From: a virus
DNA length: 56,682 nt
Strand: one strand, 5' to 3'
Virus record (IMG/VR): IMGVR_UViG_3300032086_002223
Span: 1 to 56,682 of that record
In this document: piece by piece, positions 25,758-32,941 of the stretch
Numbering within the stretch: position 1 is the first letter of the stretch
Layout: each line of letters starts with the position of its first letter
Translations under genes and position numbers: made by a program
The notes under the pieces: model-generated
Databases searched by the model: none
What the model was told of the DNA's origin: nothing
The model's input: the letters and a program-made list of their open reading frames with translations, nothing else

Positions 25758-28061
25758 TTAAGAGTAAGTTATCCATACATCTCCAACTTGCCCAGCACCT
25801 GATGTGGGGGCAGAAGAATGTATGAAAGTGTTTCGAAATGCTCCGTCTGAAGCACCAATGGTTGTAAAACCTGTAGTACCTTTACCAGTAACTGATAATG
25901 CATCCCCGATAGTTACATCATCGGGTAGACCTATTGTTACTGTTGCATTTTCACTACCTGAACCTGAGACTGTAATCTCATTTGCAGTTCCTGATATTCC
26001 TGATACGTAATTTCCTGTTGTGTCTGTTGCTAATGCAACTGAGTTTGCTTGTATAGTTGTGCTTATGGATATACCTGCTGAACCGTCAAAGTTTGCAGTA
26101 CCAACAACATCTCCTGAAAGTGCTATTGCTCTTGTCGTTGCTAATTTAGTAGCTGTAGATGCGTTACCTGTTACATCACCAGTGACATCACCATAAAGTC
26201 TTCCTGCTTGTATGTTTGCATTAGTGAGTGTTAATGCACCAGTAGATGCACCTGTTGCCGTTGTGGTTGCAAATCTAACTCTATCTGAACTTTCATCCCA
26301 ACCTACGAAAACATTATCACCAGTAGAACCTCTTTCAAGAATAAGACCTAAGTCATTAGAGTTTGCACCCGTGTTACCTGAACCAAGTTCAATCAATGCA
26401 TCTTCGATTGTTGTATTTGTTGCACTGTTTGTTACTGTAGAACCATTGACTGTTAGGTCACCAGTGACTACTACGTCACCACTTGCATTTACGTTTGCGA
26501 ATGTTACATTACTGTTTGTTGCAACTGCCTGACCGATACTAAATGCACCACCTGAATATGATACACCAGTTCCAGCACTTAGATGAGCTCTAACTTCTGA
26601 TGCACTTGGGCCTGTATATGTGATAACACCAGTAGATGAATTGTATGCAAGTGAACCATCTCCACCTGAATCTGTTACTGATATAGCTCCTCTTGCATCT
26701 GAATCTGCATACATTGTAGGTTCTGAGTATGAGATTACACCTGATGTTGAGTTATATGCTAAATCACCACTTACTGAAATTGAACTTCTTGCATTTGCAG
26801 TTGTGAATTTAGTTACACTAAATGCACCTGTTGATGAGTTATAAGATAGGTCACCAGCTGCAGATAATAAACCTCTTACTTCTGCGTCTGTTCTTTCTGT
26901 AAATGAGAATGCACCAGTTGAACTATTATATGATAAATCACCACTTGCAGATACTAATCCTCTGATACTTGCATCTGATAAACCAGCAAGTGTAAGTGTT
27001 CCAGCTGCATCGTCATATGTTGATGTGATGTTTGTTCCACCAATTATCAATCCATTTACGATGTCTTCTATTTCTTCTTCAGTTTTTCCTGAAGAGTTGA
27101 TTGTAAGTGTTCCGTTTGCATCGTCATATGATGTTGTTATGTTAGTACCAGCAGTGACTAATGCATTTACTCTGTCGTCTACTCTTTCGTTTGTGAAAAA
27201 TAGATTTCCATTTTCTGATAAATCACCTGTGTCTAAAGTAACTGAACCACCAAGGGATACGGTGTTTGAGTTAATTGATAATGAACTGTTAGAAAGTTTT
27301 CCGTTAACAATAGAACCTGCTAACATATCATTTGTGATACCACCAGCTTTTACTTGAACTGTATCTGATGCAAGTTCTAAAGAACTGTCATCTACTTGAA
27401 CTGCAAGTGTTACTGCACCTGAAGTTCCACCACCAGTCAAACCATCTCCTGCTGTTACAGCTGTGATGTCTGCAGAGTTTGTGTTTGCAACTGTAAGTGT
27501 ATTAGCTACATCATCATATGTTAATGATACACCAGTTCCTGCTGTAAGTAATCCATTTACTCTATCGTCTACTCTTTCGTTTGTAAAATAAAGGTTTGTT
27601 GACCCTTCTGTAATCTCGTCTGTATTATCTTTACCCGCTACTTGAGAATCTACATATGCTTTAATCGATTGTTGTGTTGCAGCGTGAGTTGCAGAGTTTG
27701 AAGCCATGTTGTCTTCATCTTTGAAATCGATTGCGATGTCGTCTGCATTTACAGTGATACCTGTACCAGCACCAACATTAAGTGTTGCATCACCTGAAGT
27801 TGCAGTACCTGTTAAACCAGCACCAGCGTTAACTCCAGTGATATCACCGACATTACCTGTAATTGTTAGTTGGTTAGCTGCATCATCATATGATAATGAG
27901 ATACCTGAACCTGCTTGTAAAAGACTTGCAACTCTATCGTCCACACTTTCATTAAGTGCAGTTGCAGAAATGGAACCTACATATGTTCCGTCTGATTGGA
28001 TGACCTCTGTTCCACTAACTGATAGTCCATTCTTGACATTAAAATTCTTTTCACCTGCCAT
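25758..28061 (-). CDS. Fibre-like beta-repeat protein, 767 aa
   Basis: Contains repeated segments of the form EGSTNLYFTNERVDDRV followed by AGTGVSLTYDDVANTLT (about residues 150-200, 285-330), then a series around 355-480 built on LSYNSSTGAFSF. Residues about 500-650 have a DVVVTGDLTVNGSTV-type beta-helix pattern. The end, SAPTSGAGQVGDVWITYS, is the sort of short C-terminal motif found on tail-fibre-like proteins. Probably a trimeric beta-rich tail or whisker fibre. It overlaps the 111-residue gene by one base (TAATG). Receptor unknown. Confidence 0.85.
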   Translation of the reverse strand: MAGEKNFNVKNGLSVSGTEVIQSDGTYVGSISATALNESVDDRVASLLQAGSGISLSYDDAANQLTITGNVGDITGVNAGAGLTGTATSGDATLNVGAGTGITVNADDIAIDFKDEDNMASNSATHAATQQSIKAYVDSQVAGKDNTDEITEGSTNLYFTNERVDDRVNGLLTAGTGVSLTYDDVANTLTVANTNSADITAVTAGDGLTGGGTSGAVTLAVQVDDSSLELASDTVQVKAGGITNDMLAGSIVNGKLSNSSLSINSNTVSLGGSVTLDTGDLSENGNLFFTNERVDDRVNALVTAGTNITTSYDDANGTLTINSSGKTEEEIEDIVNGLIIGGTNITSTYDDAAGTLTLAGLSDASIRGLVSASGDLSYNSSTGAFSFTERTDAEVRGLLSAAGDLSYNSSTGAFSVTKFTTANARSSISVSGDLAYNSTSGVISYSEPTMYADSDARGAISVTDSGGDGSLAYNSSTGVITYTGPSASEVRAHLSAGTGVSYSGGAFSIGQAVATNSNVTFANVNASGDVVVTGDLTVNGSTVTNSATNTTIEDALIELGSGNTGANSNDLGLILERGSTGDNVFVGWDESSDRVRFATTTATGASTGALTLTNANIQAGRLYGDVTGDVTGNASTATKLATTRAIALSGDVVGTANFDGSAGISISTTIQANSVALATDTTGNYVSGISGTANEITVSGSGSENATVTIGLPDDVTIGDALSVTGKGTTGFTTIGASDGAFRNTFIHSSAPTSGAGQVGDVWITYS

Positions 28062-28396
28062 TAGAATGTACCTCCATCAACTGTTGGTAATGATAGTTCA
28101 CCGTTTGAACTATTATAAGATAAGTTTGTTTCACCCGATGCTAAAGATATAGAACCTCTAGCTCTTGCGTCTGTGAAGTAAAGGTTTGATGACCCTTCTG
28201 ATAAATCGTCTGTGTCTTTAGATGCAAATGAAGTATTAAACTGTGACCCCGTAAAGTACAGGTTTGTTGACCCCTGTGCAAGATTATCGGTAGTCAAAGT
28301 TGACACTGCAGCTGCAACAACTTTACCACTAGAACTGATTACTTCAGAAGAACCAACGGTCAAACCATAATCGATTGTAAAGTTTGCTGTTGCCAT
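28061..28396 (-). CDS. Short fibre-module protein, 111 aa
   Basis: A miniature of the neighbouring fibre: MATANFTIDYGLTVGSSEV head, two EGSxNLYFT modules (about 41-50, 67-75), then LSYNSSNGELSLP and a terminal VDGGTF. The last five residues recur at the ends of two other proteins here (30576 and 32325 genes). Coupled to the 767-residue fibre by TAATG, so the two may form one structure; it could be a split-off N-terminal module. A switch-like pair of hairpins precedes it. Confidence 0.78.
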   Translation of the reverse strand: MATANFTIDYGLTVGSSEVISSSGKVVAAAVSTLTTDNLAQGSTNLYFTGSQFNTSFASKDTDDLSEGSSNLYFTDARARGSISLASGETNLSYNSSNGELSLPTVDGGTF

Positions 28397-28400
28397 TAAA

Positions 28401-28443
28401 AATCCCCTGTTTGTATGATGGTATTTAGGGGATTAACATCCCC
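28401..28443 (-). promoter_or_regulatory. Overlapping hairpins and weak late box before the 111-aa gene
   Basis: On the minus strand three segments GGGGAT (28438-28443), AATCCCC (28428-28434) and AGGGGATT (28401-28408) allow two exclusive stems: first with second (TGTTAA-type short loop) or second with third (18-nt loop). The third segment holds the only SD-like AGGGG before the ATG at 28396 and is followed by TTTTT. A CCTAAATA box (28422-28429) lies between. It may be an attenuator, a translational switch, or a promoter with incidental symmetry. Confidence 0.45.
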
Positions 28444-28451
28444 AAACTCAT

Positions 28452-29198
28452 CTACACTGTTAATAAATTTCTACTTATTTTAAATACTGTTGAACTCGAA
28501 GACGAAGGTGTGACTTTTAACCTGACATCACCTGAATTTGTATCTACTGATGTTGTAAATAACTCTCCATTTGTGTGTACACTTCCATACACTTCATGTG
28601 TTGCACTTGATGAATTATGTATTACCATAATTTCACATGCATGAAAATTTGTTCCTTGTGATGCCTGTACGTGATACTTTCCACTTCTATATGATAGTGA
28701 TGGGAAACTATCTAGTACTACCTCGTCTGTTGCAGTAGTAGTCAATGTATTGTTTGCATCCATCCTTAAGTTCTGTAAGTTTAGAGGCCCTACTGCAGTT
28801 AATGTACCTGTTGATTCTAAATCACCCACTTTTAGGTCTGCATATGACCATCCAGTTCCTTCGGTATTAACGGTTGTTGTCGGTTCTATTTCTAGACCAT
28901 CAAATAATTTCCATGTAGAATCTGTTGCATCTCTAAACAAACCTGAGAATTCACTTGCACCACCATCTGATAAACCGTCATTATAGTTACCATACATTCC
29001 AAAATCAATCAAATCGTCTACTGTATTTGCATTAGCAAGTTCAAACATAGATGTATCAACCGATTTAGTAACCGAATCTATGGTTGTTGTTGTTCCTAAT
29101 ACTGTCAAACCACCTGATATAGAAACATCTCCAGTAACTTCTAAGTCACCTATTATTTCTTCACCGTAGTCTGCTAAAAATTTCTTTTTTATACCCAT
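28452..29198 (-). CDS. Fibre-like structural protein, 248 aa
   Basis: N-terminal half has the GDLEVTGDVSISGGLTVLGTT beta-helix pattern of T4-like fibre proteins (15-40) and a middle with SEFSGLFRDATDSTWKLFDGL. Residues about 165-248 form a domain with HACEIMVIHNSSSATHEVYG and GDVRLKVTPSSSSSTVF that also ends the two upstream proteins (29299, 29724). Preceded by a CATAAATA box and a strong terminator, so it starts a new late unit. A virion surface role is inferred. Confidence 0.82.
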   Translation of the reverse strand: MGIKKKFLADYGEEIIGDLEVTGDVSISGGLTVLGTTTTIDSVTKSVDTSMFELANANTVDDLIDFGMYGNYNDGLSDGGASEFSGLFRDATDSTWKLFDGLEIEPTTTVNTEGTGWSYADLKVGDLESTGTLTAVGPLNLQNLRMDANNTLTTTATDEVVLDSFPSLSYRSGKYHVQASQGTNFHACEIMVIHNSSSATHEVYGSVHTNGELFTTSVDTNSGDVRLKVTPSSSSSTVFKISRNLLTV

Positions 29199-29229
29199 TT
29201 AATATAATCCATAATTTTGAATCTAATAC

Positions 29230-29237
29230 TATTTATG
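29230..29237 (-). promoter_or_regulatory. Late-type promoter for the 248-aa gene
   Basis: CATAAATA on the minus strand, just after the terminator at 29252-29281 and 31 nt before the ATG at 29198. Confidence 0.65.
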
Positions 29238-29251
29238 CATTTTGTAAGGGT

Positions 29252-29281
29252 AAAAAAAAGGGGAACCGAAGTTCCCCTTTT
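29252..29281 (-). terminator. Rho-independent terminator after the 136-aa gene
   Basis: Minus strand AAAAGGGGAAC, TTCG loop, GTTCCCC, then eight T. Perfect stem, 18 nt after the stop codon of the 29299 gene, closing the fibre-like unit read from about 32314. Confidence 0.93.
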
Positions 29282-29298
29282 CTCGTTCTATGAACTGT

Positions 29299-29709
29299 TT
29301 ACGCGTCTACTACTGTTCTGTCAAATTTAATCAATGTGCTAGCATTTGATGCTGGGGTTACACGTAATCTTACGTCACTCCCTGAAATATCTGCATCGAA
29401 TGTTGCCAAAGATGTTGACTTCAATGTACCGTACTGAGTTAAAGTAACTGTAGTACCATCATGTACTAACATAACTTCTGTAGAATGGTAATCCGTACCT
29501 TTAGACATTACTACAATATATCTTGCAGCCCTATATGTATTTTTAGCAAAGGTATCTAATGAGAATATATCTGTAGATGTTCTAGTAGATGTATTCCTCT
29601 TAGTATTTTTGGTTTCAACTGCTTTTGCTGTAACAATTTTATCATTGTCCACATCGAATTGAATCCCACGGATTAGTTCAGCTAGTTTAAATGCATTTGA
29701 TTTTGCCAT
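29299..29709 (-). CDS. Structural protein sharing C-terminal domain, 136 aa
   Basis: Short N-terminal part with AFKLAELIRGIQFDVDNDK, then almost entirely the shared domain: YRAARYIVVMSKGTDYHSTEVMLVHDGT (read in parts) and SGSDVRLRVTPASNASTLIKFDR. That domain is also found at the ends of the 274- and 248-residue proteins. Probably a small virion decoration or fibre-tip protein. It lies directly upstream of a strong terminator. No enzyme motif. Confidence 0.78.
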   Translation of the reverse strand: MAKSNAFKLAELIRGIQFDVDNDKIVTAKAVETKNTKRNTSTRTSTDIFSLDTFAKNTYRAARYIVVMSKGTDYHSTEVMLVHDGTTVTLTQYGTLKSTSLATFDADISGSDVRLRVTPASNASTLIKFDRTVVDA

Positions 29710-29723
29710 GTTCTAATCCTCCC

Positions 29724-30548
29724 TTATGAATGTCTAATTTGGAACGTGTCTATTGTGGTATTAGTGTTAGCAGGAGTTACGAGTAATCTCATATTTCCTG
29801 AACTAACATCTGCACTCAATGTAAACAAAGAGTTACCTGTATGGACATCACCAAACTGTGAATAATATGCGTTAGTACCATCATTTGCAATGATAACATC
29901 ACAAGAGTGTGTTCCTGCTGAAGCATGTTGTGCTGTCACAAAGAACCTTATACTCTTAATTGATGTTGCGACCTGTTGTAAAACTTGGTCGGCTGTCGTT
30001 GCAGAGAACGATGATTCCGTTCTGTTACCTTCAACTAAGTCACTGGTATTGGAGATATTATTAATTACTAATGTATCTCCATTTACTGCGTTTTCTGTTA
30101 AAGTGATAGTGGATGAGTTAGTAGTTGTATAGTCTGTACCACCCCCAATCAACTTAACACCGTTTAAGTATACGTTTTCACCACCTGATGTATATGATAA
30201 TGAATTACCATTGTCATCATTTCCAGTAAATACTGTTTGGTTTCCTGTTACACTATATGTGAACGTGGAATACACATTACCTGCGTTAGCAAATGATAGT
30301 GTTCCACTCCCATCGGTTTTAAGTACTTGGTTTGCCGAACCATCACTGGTTGGAAAAGAGTAAGCATCATTGATTGTCAAACTTGTTGGGTTTGAACCTA
30401 ATTCGACTACAGCTGCAGAACCGTCATTTTTCTCAGTGTAAAACCTACCGTGATAGGTATTTACTGCCAGTTCCCCTAGTGATAAATCACCAGTGCTAGG
30501 AACAGCATTCTGAGTAGATGAACGTTTAAACTGTATTACTGTTGCCAT
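29724..30548 (-). CDS. Fibre-like structural protein, 274 aa
   Basis: N-terminus MATVIQFKRSSTQNAVPSTG followed by LGELAVNTYHGRFYTEKNDG is a common phage fibre/whisker entry and is shared with the 533-residue protein just upstream. Residues 60-90 have GSANQVLKTDGSGTLSF. Residues about 95-175 (YSVTGNQTVFTGND... ending NGDTLVINNI) are a beta domain also seen in three other proteins. Residues about 195-274 are the HSCDVIIANDGTNAYY / MRLLVTPANTNTT domain. A mosaic of modules found elsewhere in the window. Confidence 0.8.
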   Translation of the reverse strand: MATVIQFKRSSTQNAVPSTGDLSLGELAVNTYHGRFYTEKNDGSAAVVELGSNPTSLTINDAYSFPTSDGSANQVLKTDGSGTLSFANAGNVYSTFTYSVTGNQTVFTGNDDNGNSLSYTSGGENVYLNGVKLIGGGTDYTTTNSSTITLTENAVNGDTLVINNISNTSDLVEGNRTESSFSATTADQVLQQVATSIKSIRFFVTAQHASAGTHSCDVIIANDGTNAYYSQFGDVHTGNSLFTLSADVSSGNMRLLVTPANTNTTIDTFQIRHS

Positions 30549-30575
30549 GCTTCCTCCAGTTGTTAACTACTACTA

Positions 30576-32177
30576 TTAAAATGTTCCACCGTCAATTGCA
30601 GTAACGGTTACGGCACCACTTGACACAGTGAAGTTAGCACTAGAGAAAGATGCAACACCCTTATTAGAGGAAGTAGCGTCTTCAACTGCTAGTGTAATTG
30701 CACCAGCACCATTAGTGATTGTCATTGCTTCACCAGCTGTCAATGTAGCTGCATCAAATACTCCACCTGAAGTGTCACCAATTAAGATTTGACCATCGGT
30801 TGGAGCTGAACCAGCATATGAATCGATTGAACCACTCAATGATAGAGCTGCACCTTCGACATTACCGAATGCAACGTTACCTAATGTACCTGAGAATACT
30901 GAACTTGTGTCTGTTGCGTCTGCAATAAACTTAAATTTAGCATCTGTATCGTCCATACCAAAGAAACCAACTTTAGCACCACTTGAGTTGTACTTAAATT
31001 TGATACCTCTGTCTAGGTTGTCGTCTGCAGAATCATCACCGATTTCAAATACTGGGTCGGCAACTGATACTGTTGATGAGTTTACAGTTGTTGTTGTACC
31101 ATTAACTGACAAGTTACCTGTTACTGTAAGGTTACCTGAAGTTGTTAATGTTGCAGTTGTGATGTCGTCTGAAATTAAGTTACCACCAACTGTTAAGTTG
31201 TTTCCGACAGTTACGTTATTAGGTAGACCAACTGTAATAGTTTGTCCACTTGCTGAAGTTTCAATTTCATTTGCAGTACCTTGTACTGTAAGTGATTGTG
31301 AATCTAAATCGACTGCACCTGTTCCACTGTCACCTGCTACGTCTAAGTCTTGTGCTGTTACGTTAGTATCAACATAATCTTTAACTGCTGCTGAAGTAGG
31401 AATAGTTGTGTCGTTGTCGTTTGAACCGATACCTTCTGATTCGATTACAACCGCTGCAGCTGCTAATTTACCAAATGTTATTTGTCCATTTGCAATGTGA
31501 GCTGTGTCGATTGAACCATCTACTAGATGTTCTGAATCAATAGAATCGTCTGCGATTTTAGCACCGTTAACTGCGTCTGCAGCTATCATGCCATTTTCAA
31601 CTACACCTGAACCGATTGTCATTGCACCATTAGATGCAAGTGTTACGTCACCTGAAACTGCTACGTTATCAAATGAGTCTGAACCGTCATGGACAAGAAT
31701 GTGTCCTGATGCTGGTGCTGAAATATCTGTATCAGATGCACCTGCGATTGATGAAGTTGTTGATACGAAAGACAATGCTCCTGAACCATCGGTTCCAAGT
31801 ACTTGTCCGTTTGAACCATCTGAAGATGGTAATGTTAATGTAAGGTTTGAAGCTACTGAATCGGGTGCTTTCAATGCAACGAAATTTGTTCCGTTGTCTG
31901 AATCTTCTCTCAACTTGATAGATGCACCTGCTGTTGCACCGTTACCAACTATGAAGTCTGAAGGTGTTGGGGTTGAACCCACCAACATATCCGTGTAGTA
32001 CTTACCACCAATTTCGTGGACGACTGCTTGGGTACCATCATGTGACTCAATGAAGAGAGTAGCATTTGCACCAGACCCTGCTCTATCCTGAACGTAGGCT
32101 AATTCACTTTCTGCTAAATCAGAAATTGCGGGATTAGCACTTCCAGTAGACCTTTTAATCTGAATTACTGTTGCCAT
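30576..32177 (-). CDS. Fibre-like structural protein, 533 aa
   Basis: Starts MATVIQIKRSTGSANPAISD with ESELAYVQD, paralogous to the 274-residue protein start. The middle (115-290) has GSNGQVLGTDGSGALSF and repeated DSEHLVDGSIDTAHIANGQI segments typical of phage tail-fibre repeats, and 325-370 has the NLTVTGNLSVNGTTTTV beta-helix pattern. It ends AIDGGTF. A very strong Shine-Dalgarno (AGGAGAAAAAA) precedes the ATG, so abundant expression is expected. Likely a virion fibre or surface protein. Confidence 0.85.
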   Translation of the reverse strand: MATVIQIKRSTGSANPAISDLAESELAYVQDRAGSGANATLFIESHDGTQAVVHEIGGKYYTDMLVGSTPTPSDFIVGNGATAGASIKLREDSDNGTNFVALKAPDSVASNLTLTLPSSDGSNGQVLGTDGSGALSFVSTTSSIAGASDTDISAPASGHILVHDGSDSFDNVAVSGDVTLASNGAMTIGSGVVENGMIAADAVNGAKIADDSIDSEHLVDGSIDTAHIANGQITFGKLAAAAVVIESEGIGSNDNDTTIPTSAAVKDYVDTNVTAQDLDVAGDSGTGAVDLDSQSLTVQGTANEIETSASGQTITVGLPNNVTVGNNLTVGGNLISDDITTATLTTSGNLTVTGNLSVNGTTTTVNSSTVSVADPVFEIGDDSADDNLDRGIKFKYNSSGAKVGFFGMDDTDAKFKFIADATDTSSVFSGTLGNVAFGNVEGAALSLSGSIDSYAGSAPTDGQILIGDTSGGVFDAATLTAGEAMTITNGAGAITLAVEDATSSNKGVASFSSANFTVSSGAVTVTAIDGGTF

Positions 32178-32210
32178 TTTTTTCTCCTGAAAAAATTATT
32201 ATAGTTTTAA

Positions 32211-32239
32211 AATTTACGTAAATTCTAGTTAACTAGAAT
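32211..32239. repeat. Two overlapping perfect palindromes
   Basis: AATTTACGTAAATT (32211-32224) and ATTCTAGTTAACTAGAAT (32222-32239) are both perfect inverted repeats and share three bases. They lie between the late box at 32314 and the 533-residue gene, in its predicted leader. They could be a protein-binding site or form hairpins. No poly-T tract follows, so they are not a standard terminator. Confidence 0.6.
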
Positions 32240-32313
32240 ATGATTATCATTATATTGCAGTCCACTCACTATGTGGGTCGTGTCTCACTGTCTGACACCT
32301 TGATTTGTGTTAG

Positions 32314-32321
32314 TATTTATA
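32314..32321 (-). promoter_or_regulatory. Late promoter upstream of the 533-aa gene
   Basis: Perfect TATAAATA on the minus strand, 3 nt past the stop of the 83-residue gene. It is 136 nt from the next ATG, giving the longest leader in the window and one that includes the two palindromes at 32211-32239. Confidence 0.72.
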
Positions 32322-32324
32322 ATA

Positions 32325-32576
32325 CTAGAATGTTCCACCATCAATAATTGTGGTAGTTTCCCATTTGTCTGTTGAGGCATTATATGAAAGTATACCTTGG
32401 TCTACTTCAGTTGCACTTACATCTGCAATATCACTAATTGAATTGATGTTACCTGTTCCTCCAGTCGTGGAGTCTCCGATTGCAACTTGTTTTGCCTTAA
32501 TGCCTGTTGATTGTAGTAGTCTTGATTTTAATGTCACGTTACTTGCGTTCCCTGATATCTTTGCTTTTATAGCCAT
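32325..32576 (-). CDS. Small structural protein, 83 aa
   Basis: Basic N-terminal 30 residues (MAIKAKISGNASNVTLKSRLL) followed by a short beta-module, ILSYNASTDKWETTTII, and the terminal DGGTF seen in two other proteins. The NASTDKWE part resembles the NSSTGAFS modules of the 767-residue fibre. A single-module head protein for a fibre is a reasonable guess. It starts 14 nt after the 110-residue gene. Confidence 0.72.
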   Translation of the reverse strand: MAIKAKISGNASNVTLKSRLLQSTGIKAKQVAIGDSTTGGTGNINSISDIADVSATEVDQGILSYNASTDKWETTTIIDGGTF

Positions 32577-32590
32577 TTAATGAACCCTTC

Positions 32591-32923
32591 CTATCTTGTT
32601 ACGCCGGGTGTTATTATTGCTTGTCCCTCGATAACTCGGGTCTTTACACCTGAACTATCTGTTATTATTAAATCATATACATACCTACCAGCTTTTAGAC
32701 CTGTGGTTTGTGTATCTGTTAAAGTAAGTGTTACCTTACCAGTTGATGGAGTTATAGATGTACTAAACGTTTCTGCAATGGTTGTGGAACCATATGTTTT
32801 TCTTATTTGTGCAGCTGCAGAATATCCATTCAAGTCTATGATATTATCACTAGTATCAGTGACATCGATAGTAACTTCGTAATCGGTGCCTTGGTCTATA
32901 AATATGTTTGCTATGATTGCCAT
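32591..32923 (-). CDS. Ig-like beta-sandwich protein, 110 aa
   Basis: Alternating hydrophobic strands throughout, with DYEVTIDVTDTSDNIIDLNGYSAAAQIR near 14-40 and GRYVYDLIITDSSGVKTRVIEG near 80-100. The layout is like the Ig-fold N-terminal modules of phage baseplate or receptor-binding proteins. A TATAAATA box ends 5 nt before the ATG and there is no Shine-Dalgarno, so the message should be leaderless. It begins the fibre-like unit that runs to the terminator at 29252. Confidence 0.75.
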   Translation of the reverse strand: MAIIANIFIDQGTDYEVTIDVTDTSDNIIDLNGYSAAAQIRKTYGSTTIAETFSTSITPSTGKVTLTLTDTQTTGLKAGRYVYDLIITDSSGVKTRVIEGQAIITPGVTR

Positions 32924-32928
32924 ATAAC

Positions 32929-32936
32929 TATTTATA
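32929..32936 (-). promoter_or_regulatory. Late promoter, 5 nt before the 110-aa gene
   Basis: Perfect TATAAATA on the minus strand followed by GTTAT and the ATG at 32923. Confidence 0.75.
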
Positions 32937-32941
32937 CAACT

